Shown here in pieces: positions 18,109 through 26,549 of a stretch of DNA of 64,000 nt. Made by a program: the position numbers and the translations under genes. Source of the DNA: Campylobacter geochelonis (lineage in GTDB: Bacteria > Campylobacterota > Campylobacteria > Campylobacterales > Campylobacteraceae); contig NZ_CP053844.1 of the NCBI RefSeq assembly GCF_013201685.1, positions 434,001 to 498,000 of the forward strand, given 5' to 3'. Under the pieces are notes generated by a model. It had not been told where the DNA came from. It was given only the letters and a program-made list of their open reading frames with translations, and searched no databases. Each line of letters starts with the position of its first letter. The stretch's first letter is position 1.

Positions 18109-20199
18109 ATGAACCCAACTGTAGCAAAAGTGTTATGGGCATTTACTGCTGTCATTGCTGCATGGTGCTTTGGTGTGTTAGCGCTTAATAATGGCGAAAG
18201 CATCAATGCTGTGTGGATGGTAGTTGCAAGTGTTTGTATATATCTAATCGGATACCGATTTTATGGACGATTTGTCGCATATAAGGTACTAGGGCTTGAT
18301 GATAGAAGGGCTACGCCTGCTGTTATCGTAAATGATGGGCGAGATTACGTTCCAACCAACAAATATGTCCTTTTTGGTCACCACTTTGCAGCTATCGCTG
18401 GTGCTGGACCTCTTGTAGGACCTGTCGTAGCGGCTCAAATGGGCTATTTACCAAGTATGATTTGGCTTTTAGTCGGTGTTGTCATCGCTGGAGCTGTTCA
18501 TGATTTTGTCGTGCTTTTCTTATCTGTTAGAAGAAATGGTAAAAGCTTAGGTGAGATGGTAAAAGATGAGATGGGCAAGGTTACTGGCGCGATTGCTATG
18601 ATAGGAATTTTCTTTATCATGCTTATAATCGTTGCGATTCTTGCAATGGTTGTTGTAAATGCGTTGGCAAACTCACCGTGGGGATTTTTTACTATCGCTA
18701 TGACTATTCCGATTGCGATTTTTATGGGAATTTATATGAGGTTTTTACGACCTGGTAAGGTTATAGAAGCTTCTGTTATCGGCTTTGTTCTTTTGATGTT
18801 TGCGTTATTTTATGGAAACCACATCGCAGCTGATCCTGAACTAGCTAAGTATTTTTCATTTTCTAAAATAACTTTAGCATGGATTATCATAGTTTATGGT
18901 TTTATAGCTGCTATTTTACCTGTTTGGTTCTTGCTAGCTCCAAGAGATTACCTTTCAACATTCCTTAAAATCGGCGTTATAGCTGCTATGGCGATAGCGA
19001 TTTTGATAGTTGCGCCAGATCTTAAGATGGCTCCAGTTACTCAGTTTATCGATGGAACTGGCCCTGTTTTTGCTGGTAAGATGTTTCCTTTCCTTTTTGT
19101 AACTATCGCGTGCGGTGCTATTAGCGGTTTTCACGCACTTATTTCAAGTGGAACAACTCCAAAAATGGTTGAAAAAGAGGGTCAAACTCTATTTATCGGT
19201 TATGGTTCGATGTTAATGGAAAGTATGGTTGGTATCATGGCGCTTATTTCTGCTTGTATACTTGATCCAGGAATTTACTTTGCCATCAACTCTCCAGCAT
19301 CGTTTTTAGGTGGAAGTGAAGTTATCGAAGCTGCTAGAAGAATTACTGAAATGGGCTTTGTTGTAACTCCAGAGCAGATTAACGAGCTTGCAAGTAACAT
19401 AGGTGAGGGAACAATCCTAAGTAGAACTGGTGGAGCGCCGACATTTGCTATCGGTCTTACATATCTAATGCATGAAATTGCTGGTGGCGTAGAAGCTATG
19501 GGCTTTTGGTATCACTTTGCGATTTTATTTGAAGCGCTTTTCATCTTAACAGCTGTTGATGCTGGAACTAGAACTGGTAGATTTATGGTTCAAGATATAC
19601 TTGGAAATATCTATAAACCTATGGCAGATACTAAAAACTGGGCATGGGGAATTTTAGGAACTGTGATTTGTGTTGCTGGTTGGGGATACTTGCTATATGC
19701 AGGAGTTACAGATCCAATGGGCGGAATTTACACACTTTGGGCGTTATTTGGCGCATCAAACCAAATGCTTGCTGGTATGGCATTGCTTCTTGCTACTGTT
19801 GTGCTTTATAAAATGGGCAAGTCAAAATACGCATGGGTTACAATCGTTCCAGCGATTTGGGTTTTGATAACTACTATGTATGCTGCGATTCAAAAACTTC
19901 TTCCAGCAAATGGCGAGAGAGTTCATGATGCAGTTAGCCATGTAGCAACAGCTCAAAATGCAGCTGCTAAGATAGCAACACTAAGCGATCCAAAAGCCAT
20001 AGCTATACAAGAAGCTATCGTTAGAAACAACATCATAGACGCTGTTCTTTGCGCGTTGTTTATGTTTGTAACTGTTGTTGTTTTGGTTCAGACTTTTAGA
20101 ATTTGTGCTAAGATAAAAAATGGCGATAAAAAGTCATATCCTTTAGCAGAAAGCCCTTATAAAAATGCGAGCGACTACGATGTCGTGGTGGGGCACTAA
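18109..20199 (+). CDS. cstA: CstA pyruvate/peptide transporter (carbon starvation protein A)
   Basis: A polytopic inner-membrane protein of 696 residues with more than 15 hydrophobic segments. CstA/BtsT proteins take up pyruvate, and in Campylobacter cstA is linked to peptide use. Family landmarks are NDGRDYVPTNKYVLFGHHFAAIAGAGPLVGP near residues 75-105, GFHALISSGTTPKM, and AVDAGTRTGRFMVQDILG. The ribosome binding site is a perfect AGGAGGT (18099-18105), the strongest in the window. The gene overlaps a small downstream partner. Confidence 0.95.
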   Translation: MNPTVAKVLWAFTAVIAAWCFGVLALNNGESINAVWMVVASVCIYLIGYRFYGRFVAYKVLGLDDRRATPAVIVNDGRDYVPTNKYVLFGHHFAAIAGAGPLVGPVVAAQMGYLPSMIWLLVGVVIAGAVHDFVVLFLSVRRNGKSLGEMVKDEMGKVTGAIAMIGIFFIMLIIVAILAMVVVNALANSPWGFFTIAMTIPIAIFMGIYMRFLRPGKVIEASVIGFVLLMFALFYGNHIAADPELAKYFSFSKITLAWIIIVYGFIAAILPVWFLLAPRDYLSTFLKIGVIAAMAIAILIVAPDLKMAPVTQFIDGTGPVFAGKMFPFLFVTIACGAISGFHALISSGTTPKMVEKEGQTLFIGYGSMLMESMVGIMALISACILDPGIYFAINSPASFLGGSEVIEAARRITEMGFVVTPEQINELASNIGEGTILSRTGGAPTFAIGLTYLMHEIAGGVEAMGFWYHFAILFEALFILTAVDAGTRTGRFMVQDILGNIYKPMADTKNWAWGILGTVICVAGWGYLLYAGVTDPMGGIYTLWALFGASNQMLAGMALLLATVVLYKMGKSKYAWVTIVPAIWVLITTMYAAIQKLLPANGERVHDAVSHVATAQNAAAKIATLSDPKAIAIQEAIVRNNIIDAVLCALFMFVTVVVLVQTFRICAKIKNGDKKSYPLAESPYKNASDYDVVVGH

Positions 20200-20383
20200 A
20201 TTTGAGGCTATCAAAAAAGCTTATAATAATTTAGACAAAGCAATTTATCCTCTCATAGGGCTTCCAAGCTATGAGAAGTATCTTGAGCACTTTAAGAAAA
20301 ACCATCCAGAGGGAACTCCTCTAAGCAGGAAGGAATTTTTTAAAGAGGCTCAAGATAGTAAAGAAAAAAACATAAAATGCTGA
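20180..20383 (+). CDS. YbdD/YjiX-family small protein, CstA partner
   Basis: A 67-residue protein that overlaps the end of cstA by 20 bases. The family (DUF466) is regularly found next to cstA and appears to be an accessory factor of the transporter. Recognisable parts are the IYPLIGLPSYEKYLEHFKKNHP stretch and the C-terminal SRKEFFKEAQD. Two starts are possible in the same frame; I prefer ATG 20180, whose MSWWG leads directly into the conserved part. ATG 20165 would add five residues. Confidence 0.82.
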   Translation: MSWWGTKFEAIKKAYNNLDKAIYPLIGLPSYEKYLEHFKKNHPEGTPLSRKEFFKEAQDSKEKNIKC

Positions 20384-20581
20384 TAAACTAACCAAGAGTG
20401 CGGTCGCACTTACAAACTCAAGCTAGAGCTAGACTCTAACTTTTATAAGCAGTTTTTGAGCCTAACTCAAGCGAGATTGCAGATTTAATTAGGATAAATT
20501 TAATAAATTTATCCTAAATTTCACAATTGCCAAAAAATTTACCCAAATTTTGATAAGATTAAAACTAAAAAAGGTTAAAAA

Positions 20582-21604
20582 ATGATATTTATAGATGCAT
20601 GTTTAAAAAAACCAACTCCATACACGCCAGTTTGGATGATGAGGCAAGCTGGAAGATACTTGCCAGAGTATATGGCTGTTAGACAAAGTGTTGGCGGGTT
20701 TTTAAATCTTTGTAAAGATTATAAAAAAGCTAGTGAGGTTACGATTCAGCCGGTTGAAATTTTAGGTGTAGATGCGGCGATACTTTTTAGCGATATTTTG
20801 GTTGTTCCACTTGAAATGGGTATGGATTTGGAATTTGTCAAAGGTGAAGGTCCTAAATTTAACAACCCTGTTAAAACTAGCGAGGATTTAGAAAGACTTG
20901 ATGCGCAAAAAGCGGCTAAAAATTTAAGCTACGTTTATGATACGATTAAACTAACTAGAGAAAATTTAGCTAAAGATAAAGCGCTAATCGGCTTTTGTGG
21001 CGCTCCGTGGACGGTTGCAACATATATGATAGAAGGTGGTGGGACAAAAAATTATGCGATTTGTAAAAAGATGCTTTACTCAAACCCGCAGTTTTTGCAC
21101 CAAATTTTGGCTAAAGTTACAGAAGCGACAAAGCTATATCTTGAAAATCAGATAAAAAGTGGCGTAAATGCGGTTCAAATTTTTGATAGTTGGGCGAGTG
21201 CATTAGAAAAAGATGCCTTTTTTGAGTTTAGTTGGAAGTATATCATCGAGATAGTTGAGTATCTAAAGGCGAAATATCCATACATCCCGATTATCGTTTT
21301 TCCAAAAGGAATTAGCGGATATTTAGATAAAATCGATGGAAATTTCGATGTTTTTGGCGTGGATTGGAGTACTCCGCTTGAGATTGCGCGCGATGTTTTA
21401 AGCGATAAATTTGTTCTACAAGGAAATATGGAGCCAACTAGACTTTATAGTAAAGATGCGATAAAACAAGGCGTTGAACAGGTTTTACAGACTATGAAAG
21501 GTAAAAATCACATCTTTAACTTAGGTCATGGAATTTTACCAGATGTGCCAGTTGAAAACGCAAAATACTTCATAAAACTAGTTCAAGAACTAAGCCAAAG
21601 ATAA
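20582..21604 (+). CDS. hemE: uroporphyrinogen decarboxylase
   Basis: Decarboxylates uroporphyrinogen III to coproporphyrinogen III in heme synthesis. The diagnostic N-terminal [10 protein letters not shown] (residues about 18-27) carries the two substrate-binding arginines. GFCGAPWT, the catalytic Asp in FSDILV, and the C-terminal LGHGILPD are also present. Length is 340 residues. AAAAGG is the ribosome binding site. The gene appears monocistronic. Confidence 0.97.
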   Translation: MIFIDACLKKPTPYTPVWMMRQAGRYLPEYMAVRQSVGGFLNLCKDYKKASEVTIQPVEILGVDAAILFSDILVVPLEMGMDLEFVKGEGPKFNNPVKTSEDLERLDAQKAAKNLSYVYDTIKLTRENLAKDKALIGFCGAPWTVATYMIEGGGTKNYAICKKMLYSNPQFLHQILAKVTEATKLYLENQIKSGVNAVQIFDSWASALEKDAFFEFSWKYIIEIVEYLKAKYPYIPIIVFPKGISGYLDKIDGNFDVFGVDWSTPLEIARDVLSDKFVLQGNMEPTRLYSKDAIKQGVEQVLQTMKGKNHIFNLGHGILPDVPVENAKYFIKLVQELSQR

Positions 21605-21863
21605 ATTTCTTGCAGTTTTGAATGCTTTTTTAAGCGTGGACTCATATATTGAGTGTGAGAGCGATTAAACATAACTAGCGAAAATTTTAGATTTTGCAAG
21701 GTTGGTTTTAAAAAATTTAAAAGGCTTTTTAGTCTTTTAAATTTATCCAAACTAAAATTTAATAAATTTGGCTAAAAATAAATCAAAGTCTAGTTTAAGT
21801 TTAAAATAGAAATTTATAAATTTAAAAGACAAATTTTTATGCCTGCTTTTAATAAAACTAAAT

Positions 21864-22067
21864 TTAGAAATTTTTTACCGTGCCTATAAGCGTTTTTGCT
21901 GTCTCTTTTAAGCCGATAAATGCTTGAGAGCTATGAGCTAAAATGTCTAAAGCCCTTTTTGTATCATCAGATACTTTTCCTACGCTTTGGAGTGCTTTTG
22001 TAAAAGCGTTAATACCAGCTATACCGCCTTTTACATCTACTTCAAATTTGCTTTTTAAAACATTCAT
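21864..22067 (-). pseudogene. phage tail tape measure protein, N-terminal fragment
   Basis: Sixty-seven residues beginning MNVLKSKFEVDVKGGIAGIN and containing FTKALQSVGKVSDDTKRAL. This is the style of tape measure N termini, a short head followed by long coiled regions. A normal tape measure protein has many hundreds of residues. Here the frame stops at TAA and no continuation is visible to the left, so this is a truncated relic. Confidence 0.65.
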
Positions 22068-22085
22068 AATTTAGCCTTTATATGG

Positions 22086-22091
22086 TATAAT
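22086..22091 (+). promoter_or_regulatory. -10 element of the inverted phage cargo gene
   Basis: TATAAT at 22086-22091 lies 27 bases before the ATG at 22118 and points rightward, against the direction of the tail genes. Confidence 0.5.
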
Positions 22092-22117
22092 TTGCTAACA
22101 TTATCAAAGGATAAAAA

Positions 22118-22423
22118 ATGCTTTATGAGATAAGTGCTACATCTGTTATCATGGCTCTTATTTATCTTTGTTATGCTTATATCAAAGATACAAGACTTGC
22201 TGTCAAAGAAAGCGAGCTTCAACGTTTTGTCGATAAAGCAAATAGAGGCGAAGAGCTTTTTTTGGATGATTTTCCAAACCTTAGTAAAGAGGATATCAAA
22301 AAGTATATTGACCCGAATGCCAAATTTTATGAGCTTAAAGACAATTCTAGCTTTACGAATTTGAGCCAGTATAAAGATAATATTATAAAAAACGCCCTTA
22401 ACAATCGTAAATTTGGTATCTAA
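22118..22423 (+). CDS. hypothetical protein, probable phage cargo ('moron') gene
   Basis: A 101-residue protein with one N-terminal membrane segment (about residues 8-22) followed by a soluble, charged part: DTRLAVKESELQRFVDKANRGEELFLDDFPNL, then KKYIDPNAKFYEL. It lies in reverse orientation between the gpT-like and tape measure pieces and has its own TATAAT and an AAAGGA ribosome binding site. The end overlaps the end of the gpT-like gene by four bases. Placement and independent promoter are those of a moron gene expressed from the lysogen. I do not recognise the family. The frame is intact although the tail genes around it are broken. Confidence 0.6.
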   Translation: MLYEISATSVIMALIYLCYAYIKDTRLAVKESELQRFVDKANRGEELFLDDFPNLSKEDIKKYIDPNAKFYELKDNSSFTNLSQYKDNIIKNALNNRKFGI

Positions 22424-22659
22424 AACCCAAAGCACAACCTCATCTCCTTTTCTATATCTTTATCTTTTTGTTTTACTCTTTTGCTTATAAAAAAGTCATC
22501 AAACCTTATCTTAGCGCCCATAAAAGATGATAACATCATCATAATTTGTGCAAGCATAAGCTCAACTCTATCATCGCCAAAAGGCTCTAAGGCGTAAAAC
22601 TGCGCCCACTCTAATATCTCTGCATCACTTAGTCTATGCTCTAACTCAGCAACGCCCAT
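22420..22659 (-). CDS. phage tail assembly protein gpT-like (frameshift-extension part)
   Basis: A 79-residue reading from ATG at 22659: MGVAELEHRLSDAEILEWAQFY, then GDDRVELMLAQIMMML, matching the phage tail assembly T / DUF4035 type. The open frame extends upstream of this ATG to the slippery site at 22710-22716. The natural product is therefore probably made as a fusion with the gpG-like protein by -1 frameshifting, as in lambda G-GT. Confidence 0.7.
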   Translation of the reverse strand: MGVAELEHRLSDAEILEWAQFYALEPFGDDRVELMLAQIMMMLSSFMGAKIRFDDFFISKRVKQKDKDIEKEMRLCFGF

Positions 22660-22703
22660 CTTAAGATGTGAGGCTAGTTTAAATTTAAACCGCCTCTCAT
22701 CAT

Positions 22704-22784
22704 CTAAGACTTTTTTTCAGCATTAAACCCATTTATAGCGTCTGATACTTCAGTTATGCCTGCCATTACGCTTAAAGGGTTTTG
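22704..22784 (-). pseudogene. gpG-like tail assembly chaperone, C-terminal remnant
   Basis: The last 26 codons of a leftward gene read NPLSVMAGITEVSDAINGFN and end AEKKS before TAG at 22704-22706. A TAA at 22785-22787 closes the frame upstream, so the N-terminal part is gone. Position directly before the gpT-like frame and the slippery heptamer at its end identify it as the gpG partner. Confidence 0.6.
22710..22716 (-). promoter_or_regulatory. -1 ribosomal frameshift heptamer A AAA AAG
   Basis: On the minus strand the zero frame reads GAA AAA AAG TCT TAG. Slipping back one base on A AAA AAG gives GTC TTA GAT GAT GAG, which stays open for 17 codons into the gpT-like ATG at 22659. This is the classical G/GT arrangement of long-tailed phages and the slippery sequence is the dnaX type. 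Confidence 0.7.
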
Positions 22785-23008
22785 TTAAAAAATACGATTA
22801 TTTTTCTTTGGCTGGCTGTTTTTCAAGCGATTTTTGCATTTAAGTTAATTATTGTCTTTAATGAAGACATTATAAATGCTTAAAATGAGAACGATTTATT
22901 GCTAGCGTTTGGTGGATTAAAATACTTTGTAAATTTTCTAAATCATCTATAAGTTAAATCTAGCACAACGTAAAGTCACTAAAAAAGATAAAGCAACTTA
23001 AATTTATA

Positions 23009-23035
23009 ATTTTAGAGGGAAATTCCCTCTAAAAT
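23009..23035 (-). terminator. intrinsic terminator of the hydrolase pair
   Basis: ATTTTAGAGGGA (23009-23020) and TCCCTCTAAAAT (23024-23035) form a perfect 12-bp hairpin with a three-base loop. It begins at the stop codon of the leftward abgA-like gene and is followed on that strand by TATAAATT. Confidence 0.75.
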
Positions 23036-24348
23036 CAGTTTCCATTTAGCTTATAAGAAGCACGCAAAAATATATCAAGCCCCGCTGATAAGGTCTTTTC
23101 ATCGAAGTCAAAACATGAGTTGTGGTGTCCTGCGCTTAGGTTTGAACCTATCATCATATAACCACTTTGTCCGCCTTGCTTTTGCACAGCTCGCATAAAG
23201 TGCGCGAAGTCTTCGCACGCTCCAAAGTCGAAATTTTTGACTATTTTATCATCTTGGATAAATGGTGACTCACTTGCTGCTTCGTAAAAAAGCTCAGTCA
23301 CAAAAGGGCTACTATCCCCTCCTGCTGTGCCTCCTGTTTGTGTTATTTCGTATTCAACGCCATGAATTTTTGCCACGCCTTCTACGATATCAAAGCATTT
23401 TTGACGCATAAAGTCATTTAGCTCAGTTGTCTCACCTCTTGTTTCACACGCTATATAGCCATTTGGCGCGATGACATTTCGCCCCTCTCCAGCTCTTAAA
23501 ACACCAACATTTATCCTAGTCACGCCTTGTGAGTTTCTTGTTATGCCATGCATCGCTAAAGCAGCTTCTGCTGCGGCAAGAAGAGCGTTTCTTCCAGCTT
23601 CTGGCTCGCCTGCTGCGTGGGCTGATTTACCTGTAAAATTTACATCAAATTTTGAAGTTGCAAGAAATTTATTTACCCCACAAATCACGCCACCGCTCAC
23701 TTTTGCTTGAAAGCCGATGTGAGCGCCAAGTAAGTAATCAACCCCTTTTAAAAACCCAGTTGGCTCCATCGCAACCGCGCCTCTACAACCCTCTTCGCCA
23801 GTTTGGAAGATAAACATAAATTTGCCATTAAATTCGCTTAGGTTTTCAGCCAACGCCTTTGCGAGTGCAAGTCCGATTGTTATATGCCCATCGTGTCCGC
23901 ACGCGTGCATTTGACCAGGAATGGTTGAAATAAATCCATCTTTAGCAGGTCTGTGAGAAGAGCTAGCATTTTCTGTAACATCAACGCAATCAATGTCAAA
24001 TCTAAAAGCAGTAGTTTTGCCATGTCTTTTAGTATCGATAGTCGCAACAACGCCAGTTAAGCCATCTTCTAACACATCAAGGTATTTTGCCTCTTTATCA
24101 CTTAAAAGAGCTTTTGCTCGTTCTTTTGCCTCTTGTTGTTTTTGGCTTGTGCCTACGCCAAGACGCGAGTTTACATCGACAATTTCGCGCCCCATTTTAA
24201 GTGTGTAGCCATAAGAGTCAAGCAAAGCAGCAATCTTAGCGGTGGTATAAAACGTAAACCAGCCAGTCTCTGGAGTCTTGTGAAAAAGCCTTCTGTTTTC
24301 TATCATCTCATCTTGCAAATTTGCAACTATTTTTCCGATATCGCTCAT
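23035..24348 (-). CDS. AbgA-like M20 amidohydrolase
   Basis: A 437-residue metallopeptidase of family M20D. It follows E. coli AbgA (p-aminobenzoyl-glutamate hydrolase subunit A) along its length: RRLFHKTPETGW, SRLGV, SHRPAKDGF, the metal site MHACGHDGH, the catalytic FQTGEEG, GKSAHAAGEPEAGRNALLAA, and AGHHNSCFDFDE near the end. It should cleave an amide bond of an N-acyl amino acid or folate fragment. In E. coli AbgA works with AbgB and the transporter AbgT. Neither is here; the neighbour one base upstream is an AllC-type M20 enzyme. The start ATG follows the upstream stop directly, indicating one operon. Confidence 0.82.
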   Translation of the reverse strand: MSDIGKIVANLQDEMIENRRLFHKTPETGWFTFYTTAKIAALLDSYGYTLKMGREIVDVNSRLGVGTSQKQQEAKERAKALLSDKEAKYLDVLEDGLTGVVATIDTKRHGKTTAFRFDIDCVDVTENASSSHRPAKDGFISTIPGQMHACGHDGHITIGLALAKALAENLSEFNGKFMFIFQTGEEGCRGAVAMEPTGFLKGVDYLLGAHIGFQAKVSGGVICGVNKFLATSKFDVNFTGKSAHAAGEPEAGRNALLAAAEAALAMHGITRNSQGVTRINVGVLRAGEGRNVIAPNGYIACETRGETTELNDFMRQKCFDIVEGVAKIHGVEYEITQTGGTAGGDSSPFVTELFYEAASESPFIQDDKIVKNFDFGACEDFAHFMRAVQKQGGQSGYMMIGSNLSAGHHNSCFDFDEKTLSAGLDIFLRASYKLNGN

Positions 24349-24349
24349 T

Positions 24350-25585
24350 TTACACCTCGTTTGATAAAGTTATGATTGTTTTTGTTAATAAATTTGCACC
24401 AAGCACGCTATCTTCTATCTTTATGCTCTCTTTTACGTTGTGGCTAATGCCATCTTTGCATGGGATAAAAATCATACCGATGTGGCTTGCCGCACAGTCT
24501 AAATTCATCGTATCATGCCCAGCGCCACTGGGTAAATTTAGCGTTTTTATACCTAAATTTAAGGCTTCGTTTTCAAGTGTTTTTATAATTTTTTCACTTA
24601 GTTTTACAGGAAAGCTTCTTGAAAGCTCTTTTAACTCATAGCTAATGTCTTTGTTTGAACAAATTTGCTTTATTGCGTTGGTGACATCTTTATCTAGCGC
24701 TATTAAGTCATCTTTGCAAATATCTCTAAGATCGATTCCAAGTCTAGCGCTTCCTGGTATTACGTTTAAAACTCCTGGAGTTGCTTCTACAAAGCCAACT
24801 GTTCCAACGGCGGTTTTATAGGCTTTTGCACATTTTTCTATAGCAATGATAATCTCACTTGCGCAAACTAACGCGTCTTTTCTCATACTCATCGGAGTTG
24901 CGCCAGAGTGATCGGCTCTACCATTTAGCGTTAGTTCATAGCGAATCGGCGAAGCGATGCCAGTTACTATGCCAACTGGAATTTGCTTAGCTTCTAAAAC
25001 TGGACCTTGTTCGATGTGAAGCTCTAAAAAAGCATAAATTTGGTTATCTTTTAGGGTTTGATTTTCTAAGTTGTCTATGTCATATCCGCACGATTTTGCT
25101 GCTTGATAAATGCTAATGCCTGATTTGTCTTTTATCTCTTTTAAATTTGATAAATTTAGTTTTTTTGTGATGGCTTTAGAGCCGACTGTTGCGTGGTTAA
25201 AACGGCTTGACTCTTCGCAAGAAAATACAACAAGAGTTATATCTCTAAGGTGTGGGATTTGCTTTTCTTTGATAGTTTGTAGTGCTTCAAGCGAGCAAAT
25301 CACTCCTAGTGGACCATCGTAAAATCCACCCTCTTTAACACTGTCTAAATGCGAGCCAGTCGCAACTGGAGGTAGGTTTGAATCGCTTCCTTTTAAAGTA
25401 GCAAAGATATTTCCTATCCCATCAACTTGCACCTCTAAACCAGCATTTTTGGCTAAATTTATAAGGTATTTTTTAGCCATTTCCTCTTCTTTAGAAAATG
25501 CAAGCCTTGTAAGTCCACCGCCTTCTAAAGCGCCAAATTTAGATATCTCTTCTAAATTTTGCTTCAACCTTTGAGCATTTACCAT
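24350..25585 (-). CDS. AllC/HyuC-type M20 hydrolase (allantoate or N-carbamoyl amino acid amidohydrolase)
   Basis: A 411-residue zinc-dependent hydrolase with the ureidoglycolate/allantoate/N-carbamoyl-L-amino-acid family motifs. These are LTRLAFS, TGSHLDSVKEGGFYDGPLGV (metal ligands His and Asp), EESSRF (catalytic and metal Glu), LHIEQGPVLE, GRADHSGATPM (substrate loop) and SGAGHDTM near the C terminus. No purine or hydantoin genes flank it, so the substrate cannot be fixed. It is the first gene of the two-gene leftward operon ended by the terminator at 23009. Confidence 0.85.
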   Translation of the reverse strand: MVNAQRLKQNLEEISKFGALEGGGLTRLAFSKEEEMAKKYLINLAKNAGLEVQVDGIGNIFATLKGSDSNLPPVATGSHLDSVKEGGFYDGPLGVICSLEALQTIKEKQIPHLRDITLVVFSCEESSRFNHATVGSKAITKKLNLSNLKEIKDKSGISIYQAAKSCGYDIDNLENQTLKDNQIYAFLELHIEQGPVLEAKQIPVGIVTGIASPIRYELTLNGRADHSGATPMSMRKDALVCASEIIIAIEKCAKAYKTAVGTVGFVEATPGVLNVIPGSARLGIDLRDICKDDLIALDKDVTNAIKQICSNKDISYELKELSRSFPVKLSEKIIKTLENEALNLGIKTLNLPSGAGHDTMNLDCAASHIGMIFIPCKDGISHNVKESIKIEDSVLGANLLTKTIITLSNEV

Positions 25586-25777
25586 ATAAAGCTCCTTGTA
25601 GTCAAGTTTTTATAAATTTATCTGTATTATACTTAAACTAATTTAAATAAGACTGATTTTATTTTTGTTTAAAATAAAATTTATATTTTTAGTATCATAA
25701 AAATCAATCCAAATTTGTAGCCTAAATGACACTAGCTTTTGTTACTATAACTTGCGAAATTTAGTAAAAGAGCTAGA

Positions 25778-26548
25778 ATGATTTTATATAAAAAAGATAT
25801 CATAAAAGATGAAGAGAGCGAGTTTAGGTCAATTTTTATATCTGATTTGCATCTAGGGACTAAATTTGCAAAAAGCAAAGAGCTTTTGGAATTTTTTAAA
25901 TACACCAAAAGTGAGAATTTATATCTAGTTGGCGATATTATCGATGGTTGGGCTATAAAACGTAAAATTCACTGGGCGCAGTCACACTCTGATGTTGTAC
26001 AAAAAATTTTAAAAAAAGCCAGAAAAGATACATCGGTTTTTTATGTCAGTGGAAATCACGATGATTTTTTGCGCGGATTTTTGCCTTTAAGGCTTGGGAA
26101 TTCGCTTGAGATTAGAGATTGTTTTGATTATATATCGTTAAAAGGCGAGAGATTTTTGGTAACTCATGGTGATTTTTTCGATAGTGTTACGATGACAAAA
26201 AAGTGGCTAGCTATGCTCGGAAATATAGGTTATGACTTTTTGTTAAATGTAAATCAACAGCTAGTTTGGGTTTGTCATAAGCTTAAAATCCAAAGCCAAT
26301 GGTCGCTATCTGCATATGTAAAAGAAAATGTCAAAAGTACTGTAAATTTTATAACTGATTTTGAAGATATTTTAAGCACTCACGCAAAGAAAAATAAGTA
26401 TAATGGCGTGATATGTGGGCATATACACAAAGCTGAGATTAGAAGTATAGATGGAGTGGTTTATGTTAATTGTGGGGATTGGGTTGAGTCTTGTACTGCA
26501 GTCGTAGAAACGCTAAATGGGGAGTTTAAACTGATAAAATGGATATAA
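25778..26548 (+). CDS. LpxH-like metallophosphoesterase (UDP-2,3-diacylglucosamine diphosphatase family)
   Basis: A 256-residue calcineurin-type phosphoesterase with all five metal motifs: ISDLHLG (residues about 22-28), GDIIDGW, GNHDD, THGDFFD and GHIHKAEIR, then NCGDWVES. The GDIIDGW and NCGDWVES forms are those of the LpxH2/YbbF-type branch, which removes UMP from UDP-2,3-diacyl-GlcN or cleaves related lipids. It is followed after one base by a patatin phospholipase and then a HAD phosphatase, suggesting a lipid-handling operon. Whether this is the cell's LpxH or a relative cannot be told here. Confidence 0.8.
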   Translation: MILYKKDIIKDEESEFRSIFISDLHLGTKFAKSKELLEFFKYTKSENLYLVGDIIDGWAIKRKIHWAQSHSDVVQKILKKARKDTSVFYVSGNHDDFLRGFLPLRLGNSLEIRDCFDYISLKGERFLVTHGDFFDSVTMTKKWLAMLGNIGYDFLLNVNQQLVWVCHKLKIQSQWSLSAYVKENVKSTVNFITDFEDILSTHAKKNKYNGVICGHIHKAEIRSIDGVVYVNCGDWVESCTAVVETLNGEFKLIKWI

Positions 26549-26549
26549 A

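Larger units (their letters stand above)
21864..22784 (-). mobile_element. prophage tail-module remnant
   Basis: Three leftward pieces in the order found in lambda-type tails are present: the end of a gpG-like tail assembly chaperone, its gpT-like frameshift extension, and the first 67 codons of a tape measure protein. A rightward cargo gene is inserted between the last two. No head, integrase, lysis or portal genes are seen, and both ends run into AT-rich sequence. The element is therefore a deletion relic between hemE and the hydrolase pair. Exact boundaries and attachment sites are not visible. Confidence 0.75.

Noticed and set aside
20397-20410. AGTGCGGT resembling the Haemophilus uptake word, within a small palindrome
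   Set aside because: Single occurrence noticed and the palindrome (AGTGC-GGTC-GCACT) is short with no T tract; most likely chance.
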